Assembly (NCBI GenBank): GCA_015179045.1
Contig: WHUZ01000283.1
Coordinates: 1-15,176 of the forward strand
Length of the DNA stretch: 15,176 nucleotides
DNA from: Kalaharituber pfeilii
Taxonomy: Eukaryota; Ascomycota; Pezizomycetes; Pezizales; Pezizaceae
Direction: 5' to 3'
The position numbers were made by a program, and so were the translations under genes. This document shows, one piece after another, positions 1 to 8,310 of this stretch (positions within the stretch are counted from its first letter, which is position 1; each line of letters begins with the position of its first letter). The notes below the pieces were generated by a model. It did no database searches, was not told where the DNA came from, and saw nothing but the letters and a program-made list of their open reading frames with translations.

Positions 1-470
1 CTTGCTCCCTTATCTCTATCCCTAGTATCTTCTTTGAGGTGAAGGAGCCAGGTGCACCTTCAAAGCTCCTATGGCTCTAGGTGCTCTTTGGTAGTAGAAG
101 AGGAAGAGGGATCCTTCCATTGGAGTTTGACTCTTGTTTAAACCCAATGTTGGCCAGAGCAGGAACTAGTCTGTTCTAGGAAGAGGAGGAAGGAGGAGGA
201 AGAGCTACTACCTGGAGTAGTAGCATTAGAGGAGAGAGAAGGAGAAGGAGGGAGAGGGTAGATGCTACTGCAGCCCAGGTTTCTTAGAGGGAGAGGTGGA
301 GGAGAGGAAGGTCAGATCATTCTTGTATGGTAGTTTGAAGGTGTTGAGGGTATATATGTGATTGTTTAGTTTTTGAGAAGGAAAAGGCAAAGCTTTATAG
401 TTTTTGTTATTGTTGTGGTGGCTGCTGAGAAAATGGTTTGTAGGTATCTAGGAATTTCCTCTGTCTGAGG
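1..470 (-). pseudogene. Decayed Ser/Pro-rich pol linker of copy A
   Basis: This is the minus-strand counterpart of the open linker of copy B at about 8950-9414. The two can be followed base by base; for example the reverse complement of bases 1-60 matches 9355-9414 with a few substitutions and small gaps. In A the frame is broken by stops and indels, while in B the same stretch is open. It would lie between RNase H and integrase. The function of the linker is unknown; see the copy B entry. Confidence 0.7.
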
Positions 471-1040
471 CAGGCACTTCTTATTTATCCTTTAAGAGGA
501 TGTCTGCTTCTATATTTTTATTTTCCTAGCTAGTGCCTTATTTATACTCATATTCTTGCAACACCTCTTTCTATTTTTGAATTCTTGGCCTTAGATCTAG
601 TTTTCTTAGAAATGCAACTAGTGGGCTATGATCTGTATAAATTATTACATGTGTACCAATCAGTTTATTTCTGAATACTCTTAATGCATTGACTATTACC
701 AATAATTCTTTTTCATATATTGAGTAATTGAATTCTGCTTTGCCAAATTTACCAGACCAGAACCCTGCTAGTGTGGCTGTTTCAGGATTTTCTCCTTGAC
801 CTATCCATGCTCCCATGCCTGTTATGCTAGTATCTGTAACTAGGATTATTTGTTGACCTGATTTATAATTTAGTAGCCTAATTCTCTGACTCTTTTTTAT
901 ATATTCTTTGATTAGATTTATGGCATGATCATGCATGGGTATCCAGTTCATTCTTATGTTTTTCCAGCAAGAGTTGTTAGTGGTGCCATTGCTAGTGCTA
1001 ATCCTAGTGTGAATTTGGTTAGGTAGTTTGCTAATCCTAT
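471..1040 (-). pseudogene. RNase H domain of copy A pol
   Basis: RNase H removes the RNA strand of the RNA/DNA hybrid during reverse transcription. The longest open piece (951-571) carries the family signatures in order: VTDTSITGMGAWIGQG with the first Asp, FWSGKFGKAEFNYSIYEKEL with the KEL glutamate, and VIIYTDHSPL with the TDH aspartate. These three acidic residues are still present. The tail ends near 470 at the position matching ADILSR in copy B. A one-base deletion near 947, relative to copy B, disconnects it from RT. Domain assignment is firm; the domain is not expressed as part of an intact polyprotein. Confidence 0.88.
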
Positions 1041-1850
1041 GAAGCTTTATAATTGCTTCCTATTTTTAGGCCTTGGAAAATCAGCTACCTTATCTATTTT
1101 CATTTGGTCTGCTATGACTCTATCTTTTGTTATTAAGTGGCCTAAGCAGTGTATGACCTCAGGTAATATTTCATATTTTAATATTTTAAAGGCTAGCTTG
1201 TTTTTCCTTGCAATCTTAGCTATCTTCACTATGTCTTCCCAGTGATCCTGTATTGTGTTACTGTAAAGGAACATGTTATTCAGGTATATTCTTAGATACT
1301 TGTATAGTAGTTCCATGAATACATGATTCATAAATCTGACCATACTTGCAGGTGCATTCTTGTCTTCTTATTGCATGACTAATATTTCATATACAGGCTC
1401 TCCTTGGTACTTAAAATGCTGTATTTTTGACATCATCTTTGTGTATTCTTAGGTTGTAATATCTATCATGCAGGTCTATTTTTGAAATATATAGAAATTC
1501 TCCTATATCTCTTATTATGTCAAATATATCTAGCATTTTTGTTTGGTCTCCTTTTGTGTGTTGATTTTTTCCTCTTAGGTCAAATAGGAATCTTGCTTTT
1601 TTGGGTTATCATGTTTTGCTTGGCAGAATATGGGGGTTATGTTTGTTGTCTGTTTTGATAACCTTATTCTTTTTATTTTTAATTCTATATTTACTTTTTC
1701 TCTCTATTGTTCTTTGAATGCTTGTGCCATAGGTATCAATTGTGATTTCCATATTACTCCTTCTAGTACAATTATTCTATAGTCTAGTCCTAGCCTTGAT
1801 GGTGGGAGCTCTGTTGGCCCTTCAGGTATAAATACTATTGGGTATTTTTT
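1041..1850 (-). pseudogene. Reverse transcriptase of copy A
   Basis: The RT is read in several frames. In minus-strand order: LPPSRLGLDYRIIVLEG (about 1800-1750), matching the conserved block just before gypsy RT; SKIDLHDRYYNLRI (about 1485-1444) with the first catalytic Asp; DDVKNTAF (about 1435); then MVRFMNHVF and YLNNMFLYS in the open piece 1343-1047. YLNN occupies the place of the YxDD box, so both catalytic aspartates are Asn here and the enzyme would be dead even without the stops. The thumb/connection part ends with DKVADFPRPKNRKQL, shared with copy B. Confidence 0.85.
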
Positions 1851-2099
1851 GAATAATTTTTTCCTAAACTTTTTTCTTATATCTGGTTCTACAACAGTTA
1901 TTACACAGCAGCTAGGGATTTGATTTCCATTTTGGAATAGCTCATTATCTTCATAATCATCCTACTCTGAGTCTGTTTCAAAATCAGACCATGACTCATT
2001 ATCTTCTGTTAGATAAGGGTGGCTTATTGCTATTGATTTTTTTGTCTTAGGTCCTCTTGCCCTGGCTCTGTATTTTACAGGTCCTATCTAGAGGTCTAA

Positions 2100-2470
2100 T
2101 TATTGAGCTAGCCTTCCTGAGTCAACCCATTCTGGTGGTTTGATTGTTGCCTTATTTTCAGCTGCATAGATTACTGCACCTAGATCAGCTACCAATTTCT
2201 TTCCTATTATGCACTGCCATCTAATTGATGCTATGTCATACCTAATGGACTTAGATATTTTGTAATCTCCTATCTTCATGGTGACATCAGTGTATCCTAC
2301 AATTGCAGCTCTAGATCCTGTTGAGGCTAGTTGCATTACCTCAGGCTTTGCATACATTGTATAGGGTATGCTTTAGATCTCAATAAACTCTTTGCTGATC
2401 AGTGTTGTACCTGTGGTTTCTAGGTCTACCAGGGTTTGTGCAGGGAATCCATTAATTTTAGTGCTGATTT
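2100..2470 (-). pseudogene. Retroviral-type aspartic protease of copy A
   Basis: The protease would cut the Gag-Pol polyprotein. The segment 2430-2373 reads TLVDLETTGTTLISKEFIEI, which aligns with the active-site loop (hydrophobic, Asp-Ser/Thr-Gly, then a Phe/Leu-Ile-Ser). The Asp is kept but the Ser-Gly after it is replaced. The C-terminal half is the open piece 2357-2100, with YDIASI and CIIGKKLVADLGAVI, matching the flap and the conserved late-protease segment of gypsy elements. A stop near 2370 separates the halves. Between 2099 and 1850 there is a charged spacer leading to RT with no recognised domain. Confidence 0.7.
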
Positions 2471-2579
2471 CCAAGTGGTCTGAGTCTTTAGGGACTATTG
2501 TTGAGGCTGTGACTGCTTGTGAGGTTTTCTTTTTTTCTTCCTTATCATTTTTCTTATCAGTATCCTTGCTCTTTTTTGG

Positions 2580-2621
2580 ACAATCTTTCATTTGGTAATC
2601 TTTGCTTCTACACTCCAAGCA
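2580..2621 (-). other. Damaged Gag zinc knuckle of copy A
   Basis: The minus strand reads CLECRSKDYQMKDC. The spacing is exactly that of the CCHC nucleocapsid knuckle (Cys-x2-Cys-x4-His-x4-Cys), but the His position holds Tyr (codon TAC, 2597-2595). A CAC to TAC change is a CpA to TpA transition. The flanks are rich in Lys, as expected for nucleocapsid. Confidence 0.75.
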
Positions 2622-3632
2622 TTTTCCTTCTTTGAACCACTTATCTTTTGTGGCCTTACTTGATTTGAAAGTGAGCCACCTCTGCTTCCACCCCTGCCAC
2701 CTCTAGTTGATTTTCCTCCCCTTGGTGCTAGTGATCTTTTATTTTGTTGGGAAGTTGGTTTGTTGGTAGGTTTCTTATCTTTTGACTTGTCCTTTTTTGG
2801 TCGTTCTTTCTAGGATGCTTTGGTTGTAGCCTTACTCATTTTCATTCTCATTTTCATTGGTTAGTTGAAGAAATCATCTATTGCTTTTTTGTTAGCTGAT
2901 AATGCTCCCATTGCATATTTCTTATATTTCTGTGCTATTTTTACAACTTGGTCAAGTTCTGTGACTCCTTCAACTAGAGGTCCTATCTCTTTCTATAGTT
3001 GTCTATTAAGGCCATCTATGAATTTCTGAATTATAGCATCCTGGTTTCCTTTAATATGTATTATCTTTGAAGCTAGTAGCTTTAATTTGTTTGTATAGTC
3101 TATAACTAATAGGCTGTATTGCATGGTGTTGTTGTATTCCCTATATAGGTCTTGGCTTTCTATAATAGGGATTATACTTTCTCTTAGTTCTAATAGAAAT
3201 CTGAGGGTGCTTTGTAATTTTCCTTCTCTTGTGTATGCCTCCTATCTTAATTTTAGCTCTTTGTCCAGCCAGAAACCTAGAGATTTAAACCTCTCTGTTT
3301 CCCATGCTTCTACTCTTAACATTGTTTGGTACATCATCACAGTCTGTCTCTAGCTATCAAACACCTTAGCTTTCTTTCACCTATTTCCTCCATTACATTT
3401 CTCTATATCTACTTTCAACTTTTTCTCCATTGTTTTGCCAGTGACTTCTGATACTTCATTTCCAGTAAGTTTTTCCCATTCTATGAAGTCTTTTAAATAT
3501 TTTAATGCTTTTATTTGACTTCTTTGTTTTCTTTTTGCTGTACTGATTTTTGCTTTCCTTTTCCTTGATTCTTTTGCATCTTCACTAGCTGTATAGAAAG
3601 CATCAGTGCTTGGATCAGAGTCATCTGATGGA

Positions 3633-3740
3633 GATTCTGGTAGTAACTTTTTCTTTGGAGTTCCTACTAGTAATTTTTTCTTTGGGAATCCTGCTAGTGA
3701 CTTTCCTTTTGGAGATCCTATTGGTGTCTTCTTCTTTGGA
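3633..3740 (-). repeat. 27-bp tandem repeat in gag of copy A, 4 units
   Basis: Four units start at 3633, 3660, 3687 and 3714, each 27 bp. On the minus strand each encodes nine residues of the type PKKKLLVGT, PKKKLLPES, PKGKSLAGF. The period is a multiple of three, so the frame is kept. A basic, proline-spaced tail of this kind could bind nucleic acid; that is inference. Confidence 0.8.
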
Positions 3741-4459
3741 GGTGTTTTTAGGAGTGTTTTTGAGGGTGTTTAGTCTTCTCCTAGTTCTACCACATCTGGA
3801 GTTGGTACTTCTTCTCCCCATTTGGTTTCATTTACTACTTTTCTGAAGTTTAATATTACTTCCCAGTTGTTTCCTAACTAGTTGCTTCTCCTTTTTCCTA
3901 TTGGTTTGTATCTTTCCTATACTTTTTTCCATGCCTCATGTTCTTCTTTGTCTTTTATTAGGAAGTAATGCCAGGCTTCTTTACTATTTGCTTTCCATGA
4001 TATATTTACATTTATCTCTTTTTCTTCTATTTCATTATCTGTGTACAGTCTTTTCTTTATTACTTAGCTTTTTACCCCTATATTGCTTGTTTTATATTTC
4101 CATATTAGGTACTTTTCTACTCCTCTTTAAAGGTGTGATAGTTCCTTTTCATTTCCTATTGCTTTTGCAAAGTGGTTTGTTTCTCTGACTAGAGGTTCTA
4201 TTCTGCTTTCCCATAGTGCTTTTTTCCTAATATTGTATTCATAGACTTCTCTAACCTTTATTTCAGGTACCCTATACTTATTTGTTCTAAAGTTGATTAC
4301 AGTTACTATTACTATATCTTTTTCATTTTCTGGGATTATATCCCTTTTATCCACTTACACAAATTCAAGGTAGGCCCATTCCTTGGGTTGGTTGCTTCTT
4401 GGGGTACCATATGCCCTTGGCATCCTTGTGCTAGGTTCTGGAGTTATTGCTATTGACAT

Positions 4460-4880
4460 TGCTGACTGTTTTATGAAAATGCCTTATTCTGAGTACTCTG
4501 TTTATTTCCCTGGTCTCTTTAGGATTTAGTCTGGGTTCTTCCAAATAAGAGAGAGGATTAGGAATATTATTTCCTGTCCAGATACTCCTCTCTCAGAGGT
4601 AGTTCTTAGAGATATATTAGTAGATGTAGTTAATTCCTAGGTTAACTAGATTATGCTTCCTGGCCCTTCTGACACTAAAAGGGTTCAGAGAATGCTGGGT
4701 TTTCTTCTGAACTATTGGTAGGAGTTTGAGTCTACTCCTAAAGGCCTTGAGTGAGTTCTTGTTTTCTTCCTATACTATAAGAAGTTTGTTAGCTAACTTT
4801 TCTTTTCTCTACTAGGGTGGCTTCTTCAGTCTTAGGTAATCAGTCTAAGACTATTTCTTCTCCTCCTGAATGGAAAGTGA
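4460..4880 (-). other. Leader and probable 5' LTR of copy A, boundaries unresolved
   Basis: This stretch lies between the likely gag ATG and the RT of copy D. By position it should hold the 5' LTR, the primer binding site and the leader. A possible LTR start on the minus strand is the TG at 4842-4841, and a TATA-like run (tatagtatagg) lies at about 4775. I could not find a convincing LTR end or primer binding site, and no second LTR of this family lies in the window to compare with. No coding domain was recognised. Confidence 0.4.
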
Positions 4881-4889
4881 AGACTTCTC

Positions 4890-5460
4890 TAGTAAGAGTA
4901 TTAAGCTTGTAGCTATTAATAGTATGGCCAAGTAAGACTGTTTCTTGTACGGCTAGTCCGTGGTTAAGTGGTAGTTGTAGAACCTGTTCTATAGTCATAC
5001 TACCCTATTGATATTCTTCCGATTTTCCTCCATCATCTCCTGACAACTCCAAAAGGCAAGTCGGTATATTCGAACAGGTTTTCATCGCCTGACTGATTTC
5101 AAATAAGGCATTCTTATACGACTAGGTGAAGTGTTCACTACTGCGGGTCTGGCATGAGTGGGAGGGGGTGCCAGTTCGGTACTGTGATCTTGTTAAGTCC
5201 TTCTTTAGTCCACACGTGAATGTAGTGAGCCATCCTTTTTCTAGATGAATAGTATCAGTGCCAGCTATAGGTCTTGAACACCTGATCTTGCCAGTGGATA
5301 GATGTTCTTCTAGATATGTCTGTAGAGCTTCATCTTTTAGAGTAGTCTTGTATTATTAGGCCATTGGGTATATTAGTACTAGGGTCATTGAGTGAAATCT
5401 TATAATCCCCGGATTAGCAGGAGTGTTTGGCTACTTACTCCTTAGAGAACACTTAAGTAT
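4890..5460 (-). pseudogene. Reverse transcriptase of copy D, truncated
   Basis: Minus-strand motifs in order, in changing frames: VFSKE (about 5450) and GDYKISLNDPSTN (about 5405), the block before RT; DEALQTYLEEHLSTGKIR (about 5335-5282); GLNKITVPNWHPLPLMP (about 5202-5152); KNALFEI (about 5117) and NLFEYTDLPFGVV (about 5080-5043), corresponding to the fingers and palm; HGLAVQETVLLGHTINSYKL (about 4962-4903), from the thumb side. The YxDD box region between 5040 and 4970 is not recognisable. The sequence leaves RT homology at about 4890, where copy A starts. Identity of the domain is clear, but it is dead. Confidence 0.82.
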
Positions 5461-5999
5461 AATGTTCGTAACGTTCATATTAATCATTAGTAGTACATCA
5501 CCTTCTTCCAACAATTTCTTCTAAAACCCGAAACAGAAACAGGTAGTAGAAACAGAAATAGGTAGAAGAAATAGAAATAGGTGGAAGAAATAGAAACATA
5601 TGAAAGAATAATTTCATCACAAGAAATAACAAAATCAAGAAAATTATGAACCAAATACTGGTTTTCACCATTAACAGAGAAACTTTTCCTTCCAAACTAA
5701 GATAATTCCAATAACACTTCTCTGTTATCAATATCCAAATATTTCATATTAAAAGCAGTACTAGGCATTACATTACCTGATTTATTCTAAATGCCAGAAA
5801 ACAAATGCAGTATTCAAAATCTTAACTCCTTCCAGGTAGCTCCTGTCACCCTGATGTATGTTTATGGGTCCTTCCAATAGTGCTTTAGATGTCACCTTAT
5901 TTTTCCTGAATTGCTATAAGCTGACTTCCTTATTCATATTAAGCTCAGTAATTGGACGATAGGTCTCTTGGTGGTGGTTATTCTACTGGTCGATGTTTT
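5461..5999 (-). other. Spacer between gag and RT of copy D, no domain recognised
   Basis: A zinc knuckle and a protease would be expected here. I could not find either in any minus-strand frame. One open piece (5731-5498) is rich in Phe, Leu and Ile and reflects a low-complexity repeat more than a protein. The stretch is AT-rich and probably heavily mutated. Confidence 0.5.
5535..5591. repeat. 19-bp tandem repeat, 3 units
   Basis: Three units of 19 bp start at 5535, 5554 and 5573, with consensus agaaataggtagaagaaat. A partial fourth begins at 5592. Because 19 is not a multiple of three it would shift frames, so it probably arose after coding function was lost. Confidence 0.8.
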
Positions 6000-6474
6000 C
6001 GGTTATTGGTAGAGGGCTTTAGAGAAATAGGTGATAATGGACATAGCTTTTTCCGACAGTTCATTCTGCTTTTCCGGAGAATGATTTTGGCTACTTCACC
6101 TTAGTCGAAGGTAAGCAGGACCTTGAGTAGGACTGGCAGCGGCGGCGGCGGGATTCTAAGGAGCTGTATGAGGGTCTTCTGACAGTAGAAGGCTCACATG
6201 TGAAGCATACAAGGTTGGTTGTACGAGTATAGGGAGGTGAGTACTCTGTGATATGCCTTGGAGTAGGAATTGCTTCGAGATGATATGCTGACTTGGTAGT
6301 CCTTCAATTCTGTTTGGGTCTGTAACCCGACAGGGTTGGTCATCTCTTGACAGCGTCGGTAAGGTAGAAGCATGTGTCCTTTGCTTGGTGAGTATGCCAA
6401 ATCTTTCGAGTTTTTTCAGCTTTCCACAGAATGACTTTAGCTGCTTCACCTTGAGCAGAGGTAGTGGGACCTTG

Positions 6475-6670
6475 AGTGGGAATGGCAACAGCAATGGTGA
6501 CAGGACTCTGAGTGGCGGCAGGGTTCTGGGCAGTGGCGAGACTCCGAGCAGCAGGACTCTGATCAATGGCAGGACTTCCAAGTGGTGATAGGACTCCAAG
6601 CGGCAGCAGGAGGGTCTCTGAGTAGTAGCAGGACTCTGAGTGGCAGTAGGTCCCTGAGTAGCAGCAGGAA
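6475..6670 (-). repeat. Second, irregular array of the 18-bp gag repeat
   Basis: About ten units of the same aggactctgagtggcggc type, some shortened to 15 bp or lengthened, which breaks the frame in places. The minus strand gives pieces such as TQGPTATQSPATTQ. It is a separate array from 7045-7152, with about 375 bp of non-repeat sequence between them. Confidence 0.75.
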
Positions 6671-7044
6671 TTCTACCCCTCGATTCTGAGTAGGGCTGTA
6701 TATGCGATTCGTAGTAGTTGGTCATCTCCAGACATCATGACATCTATTATCAGTGAGGAGGGACTTGGGTGGTTGGAGTACTGGAAGAGGCAGGAGAGCG
6801 ACTGTTAGAATTCTGGTAGTGTCTCTACTAGGTCTTTGCGGATCTATTCAGGTAATAGCAGATCATCCTGTTCTTAGTACTATCACTTTCAATATTATAT
6901 ACCTCAAAATACTTTTCCATAGAGAAGAAGTCATCCAGTTTATCGTGCTTTCCTTTGGATACCTTGGGAGGTGCAGTAGCTGCCAGATTTGCTTCTGGGA
7001 CTAATGTCAGTGGTGTCAGCGGCGACAAGATTCTGAGTAGTAGC

Positions 7045-7152
7045 AGGACTTTGAATAGTGGCGGGACTCCAAATGGCGGCAGGACTCCGAATGGTAGTGG
7101 GATTCTGAATGACAGTAGGACTCTGAACAGTGGCAGGACTCCGAACAGCTAT
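7045..7152 (-). repeat. 18-bp tandem repeat in gag of copy D, 6 units
   Basis: Six contiguous 18-bp units start at 7045, 7063, 7081, 7099, 7117 and 7135; the plus-strand consensus is close to aggactccgaatggtggc. On the minus strand each unit encodes six residues of the type SPATTQ. Related but less regular units recur at about 6475-6670. Confidence 0.85.
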
Positions 7153-7718
7153 ATGAGGGTCTTCGACCATGATTATTCAGTAATAGTAGTTGGCTCTGCT
7201 ACTGCTGTAGGATGGTAGTAACTTGCTAGGTTATGGCGCTCATATGATTGATTAATATGGTGTGTTGGGTCCCCAATTCCCGTGACATTGTAGTTTTCAA
7301 GTTCTCAATTCCACTATTTTTAGCATAGGCTTCTGCCTCGAATCGATCCGATAGAGTTGGTTATCTGACAATTTGGGCTGGTTATCTGATATTAATCTGA
7401 TGAGGCTGGTCATATCATGACATCTCTTCCAAGGCATCTCTGAACTCCTGGGGGGTATGCTGGGAGTAGTTGGAGTATTGAGAGAGGTAGAAGAGGGATT
7501 GCTAGGGCTCTATTGGCAATGGATATGAGGAAAAAAAAAAAAGATGAAAGTACGAGCAGTGTAATATTAGCATAGGCATTGCTGGACTCGTGAAAGTGAC
7601 TCTGGGTTCATGAAGGTAGCGAAGTGGACAACAAAAGGTTATACGAAAGCATTAAGTGAGAGTTCAACTTATAACACTGCTTGTATCTTGATTTCCTTCT
7701 AGCTAACTGTTCAGCTCA

Positions 7719-7726
7719 TGTATATA
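7719..7726 (-). promoter_or_regulatory. Putative LTR TATA box, copy D
   Basis: The minus strand reads tatatacatg at the same LTR position where copy C has TATATAAG. It would direct transcription leftward into gag. Weak by itself; the shared position supports it. Confidence 0.4.
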
Positions 7727-7816
7727 GACTTCCGGCCATCATACATGACTACTCAATTGACAGTAATATAATGATAAACATGCTAAGGCATACAGGCAGA
7801 GAAATGTAACAGAAAA

Positions 7817-8143
7817 CATGTATCAGGAAGGTCTGTAATAGCAGGAAAGGTGTGAACGTAATAGAAGCATGCATTAGAAAGGTTCGCAGTAGCTGAAAAG
7901 GCATGGACGTAATAGAGGCATGCATTAGGGAGGTCTGCAGTAGCCGAAAAGACATGAACATAATGGAGGCATGTATTAAGAAGGTCTGCAGTAGCCGGAA
8001 AGGTGTAAACGTAATAGAGGCATGTATTAAGAAGGTCTGCGGTAGCCAGAAAGGCGTGAATGTAATGGAGGCATGTGTTAAGAAGGTTTGTATTAGCCGA
8101 AAAGGCATGAACGTAATAGAAACATGCATCAGAAAGGTCTGTG
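7817..8143. repeat. 51-bp minisatellite in the copy D LTR, 6 units plus a partial
   Basis: Units begin with catg at 7817, 7868, 7919, 7970, 8021, 8072 and 8123, always exactly 51 bp apart; the last is cut after about 20 bp. Units differ by a handful of substitutions, mostly transitions. In the copy C LTR the matching place (between aaaacatg and gcatgtgcg, about 11087-11135) holds a single 43-bp interval, so the array expanded in D or its lineage. As 51 is 17 codons, both strands stay open and give false repeat proteins of up to 150 residues. Confidence 0.93.
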
Positions 8144-8310
8144 ATGCATGTGCGCATATTAATAGACCATGTGTAACTTTAATACATACTTCAGTAGGCA
8201 ACTGCCATTTACCAGTAGACGTTGCCTAGTGGTGATCAGTCACATCTTTAGTATATGTCTCTGGTGGTACTTCCAGAACCAACTCTGTAAGTCTTATCTT
8301 AGCCATAACA

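Larger units (their letters stand above)
1..1108. repeat. Left arm of a 1.1-kb inverted repeat (right arm 8311-9414)
   Basis: Bases 1-1108 and 8311-9414 are copies of one family-1 region (RT tail, RNase H, linker start) in opposite orientation. Over about 240 aligned bases (721-960 against 8459-8700) I counted about 23 substitutions, near 90 percent identity. The spacer is about 7.2 kb. Confidence 0.88.
2471..4459 (-). pseudogene. gag of copy A
   Basis: This is the structural Gag protein that would form the particle and bind the RNA. A likely start is the ATG at 4459, giving MSIAITPEPSTRMPRAYG and running on through several stops. Segments in order: a charged N-terminal part (open 4354-4127); a basic 9-residue repeat (about 3740-3633); a helical capsid-like region (about 3300-2865) with REYNNTMQYSLLVIDYTNKL and IIQKFIDGLNRQL, fitting the retrotransposon Gag family; a Lys/Arg/Gly-rich stretch with RGGKSTRGGRGGSRGG (about 2730-2680); and the zinc knuckle. 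Most stops are TAG or TAA at likely Gln or Trp codons. The start codon is an inference from frame continuity. Confidence 0.75.
1..4880 (-). mobile_element. Ty3/gypsy retrotransposon, family 1 copy A, 5' part
   Basis: Read on the minus strand, the order is leader, gag, zinc knuckle, protease, RT, RNase H and pol linker, the usual Ty3/gypsy order. The rest of the linker, the integrase and the 3' LTR would lie left of base 1. Stops are almost all TAG or TAA where Gln or Trp would be expected, plus a few frameshifts. The first 1108 bases match copy B (8311-9414) in inverted orientation. At about 4850-4890 the sequence passes into the RT of a different gypsy family, so A probably inserted there. 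The right boundary is approximate because I could not define the LTR terminus. Confidence 0.85.
6060..7500. repeat. Partial tandem blocks of gag sequence in copy D
   Basis: Several non-adjacent stretches match each other in direct orientation: 6071-6140 with 6415-6480 (gaatga-ttt-gct-cttcacctt); 6162-6180 with 7147-7165 (tatgagggtcttc); 6718-6815 with 7410-7500 (ggtcat ... catgacatct ... gttggagta); and 6333-6355 with 6716-6735 (gttggtcatctc). Together with the two 18-bp arrays this suggests two or three diverged copies of a gag segment about 450-690 bp long. Exact unit borders need a dot plot. Confidence 0.6.
6000..7510 (-). pseudogene. gag of copy D, rearranged
   Basis: On the minus strand, about 7490-7190 reads as a Gag N-terminus (EFRDALEEMS, YDQPHQINI, DRFEAEAYAKNSGIENLKTT, then a Gln-rich end), with stops at likely Gln or Arg codons. 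A Ser/Pro/Thr/Gln repeat follows (7152-7045). Then comes a capsid-type segment with KHDKLDDFFSMEKYFEVYN (about 6942-6886), which fits the start of the gypsy Gag domain. After this the order breaks down: from about 6815 leftward the N-terminal block and the repeat recur in partial copies. No zinc knuckle was seen. The gag assignment rests on position after the 5' LTR and on these motifs. Confidence 0.62.
4881..8310 (-). mobile_element. Ty3/gypsy retrotransposon, family 2 copy D, 5' part
   Basis: The 5' LTR occupies the right end and terminates at 8310 with ccataaca, one base away from the ccgtaaca end of the complete family-2 LTR at 10680-11417. Leftward on the minus strand follow gag and RT, which stops at copy A. 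RNase H, integrase and the 3' LTR are missing from the window; if A inserted into D they should lie left of base 1. The RT of D shares motifs with copy C (EHLxTGKIR, HGLA, ETV/MxLGH), so C and D are one family. Many stops and frameshifts. Confidence 0.8.
7560..8310 (-). repeat. 5' LTR of copy D, family 2
   Basis: It aligns in the same orientation with the complete LTR of copy C. Matching blocks are ctgcttgtatcttgatt (7675) with the block at 10925; tatatagacttc (7721) with 10973; catacatga (7740) with 10991; gcatgtgcgcatattaata (8145) with 11131; gtgatcagtc (8231) with 11258; and the terminus ttagccataaca (8299-8310). The right end is firm. The left end is a guess at tgtaatattag (7560), because the GC-rich left part of the C LTR has no clear counterpart. 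It is longer than expected there because of a minisatellite. Confidence 0.75.

Noticed and set aside
3610..4188. Leu-rich plus-strand frames resembling membrane proteins
   Set aside because: They are antisense to the Lys/Glu-rich gag of copy A; Lys codons read as Leu/Phe codons on the opposite strand.
7261..7290. tgttgggtccccaattcccgtgaca as an alternative left end of the D LTR
   Set aside because: The minus-strand gag reading continues through this place from about 7490 to 7190, and no LTR similarity to copy C begins there.
7817..8143. CRISPR-like regular array
   Set aside because: The units are contiguous, with no repeat/unique-spacer alternation, and the surroundings are a fungal LTR.
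7749..8201. Open frames of 108-150 residues on both strands with a 17-residue period
   Set aside because: They follow from the 51-bp minisatellite, whose length is a multiple of three. Both strands are open, the array lies inside an LTR, and no start context or domain supports a gene.
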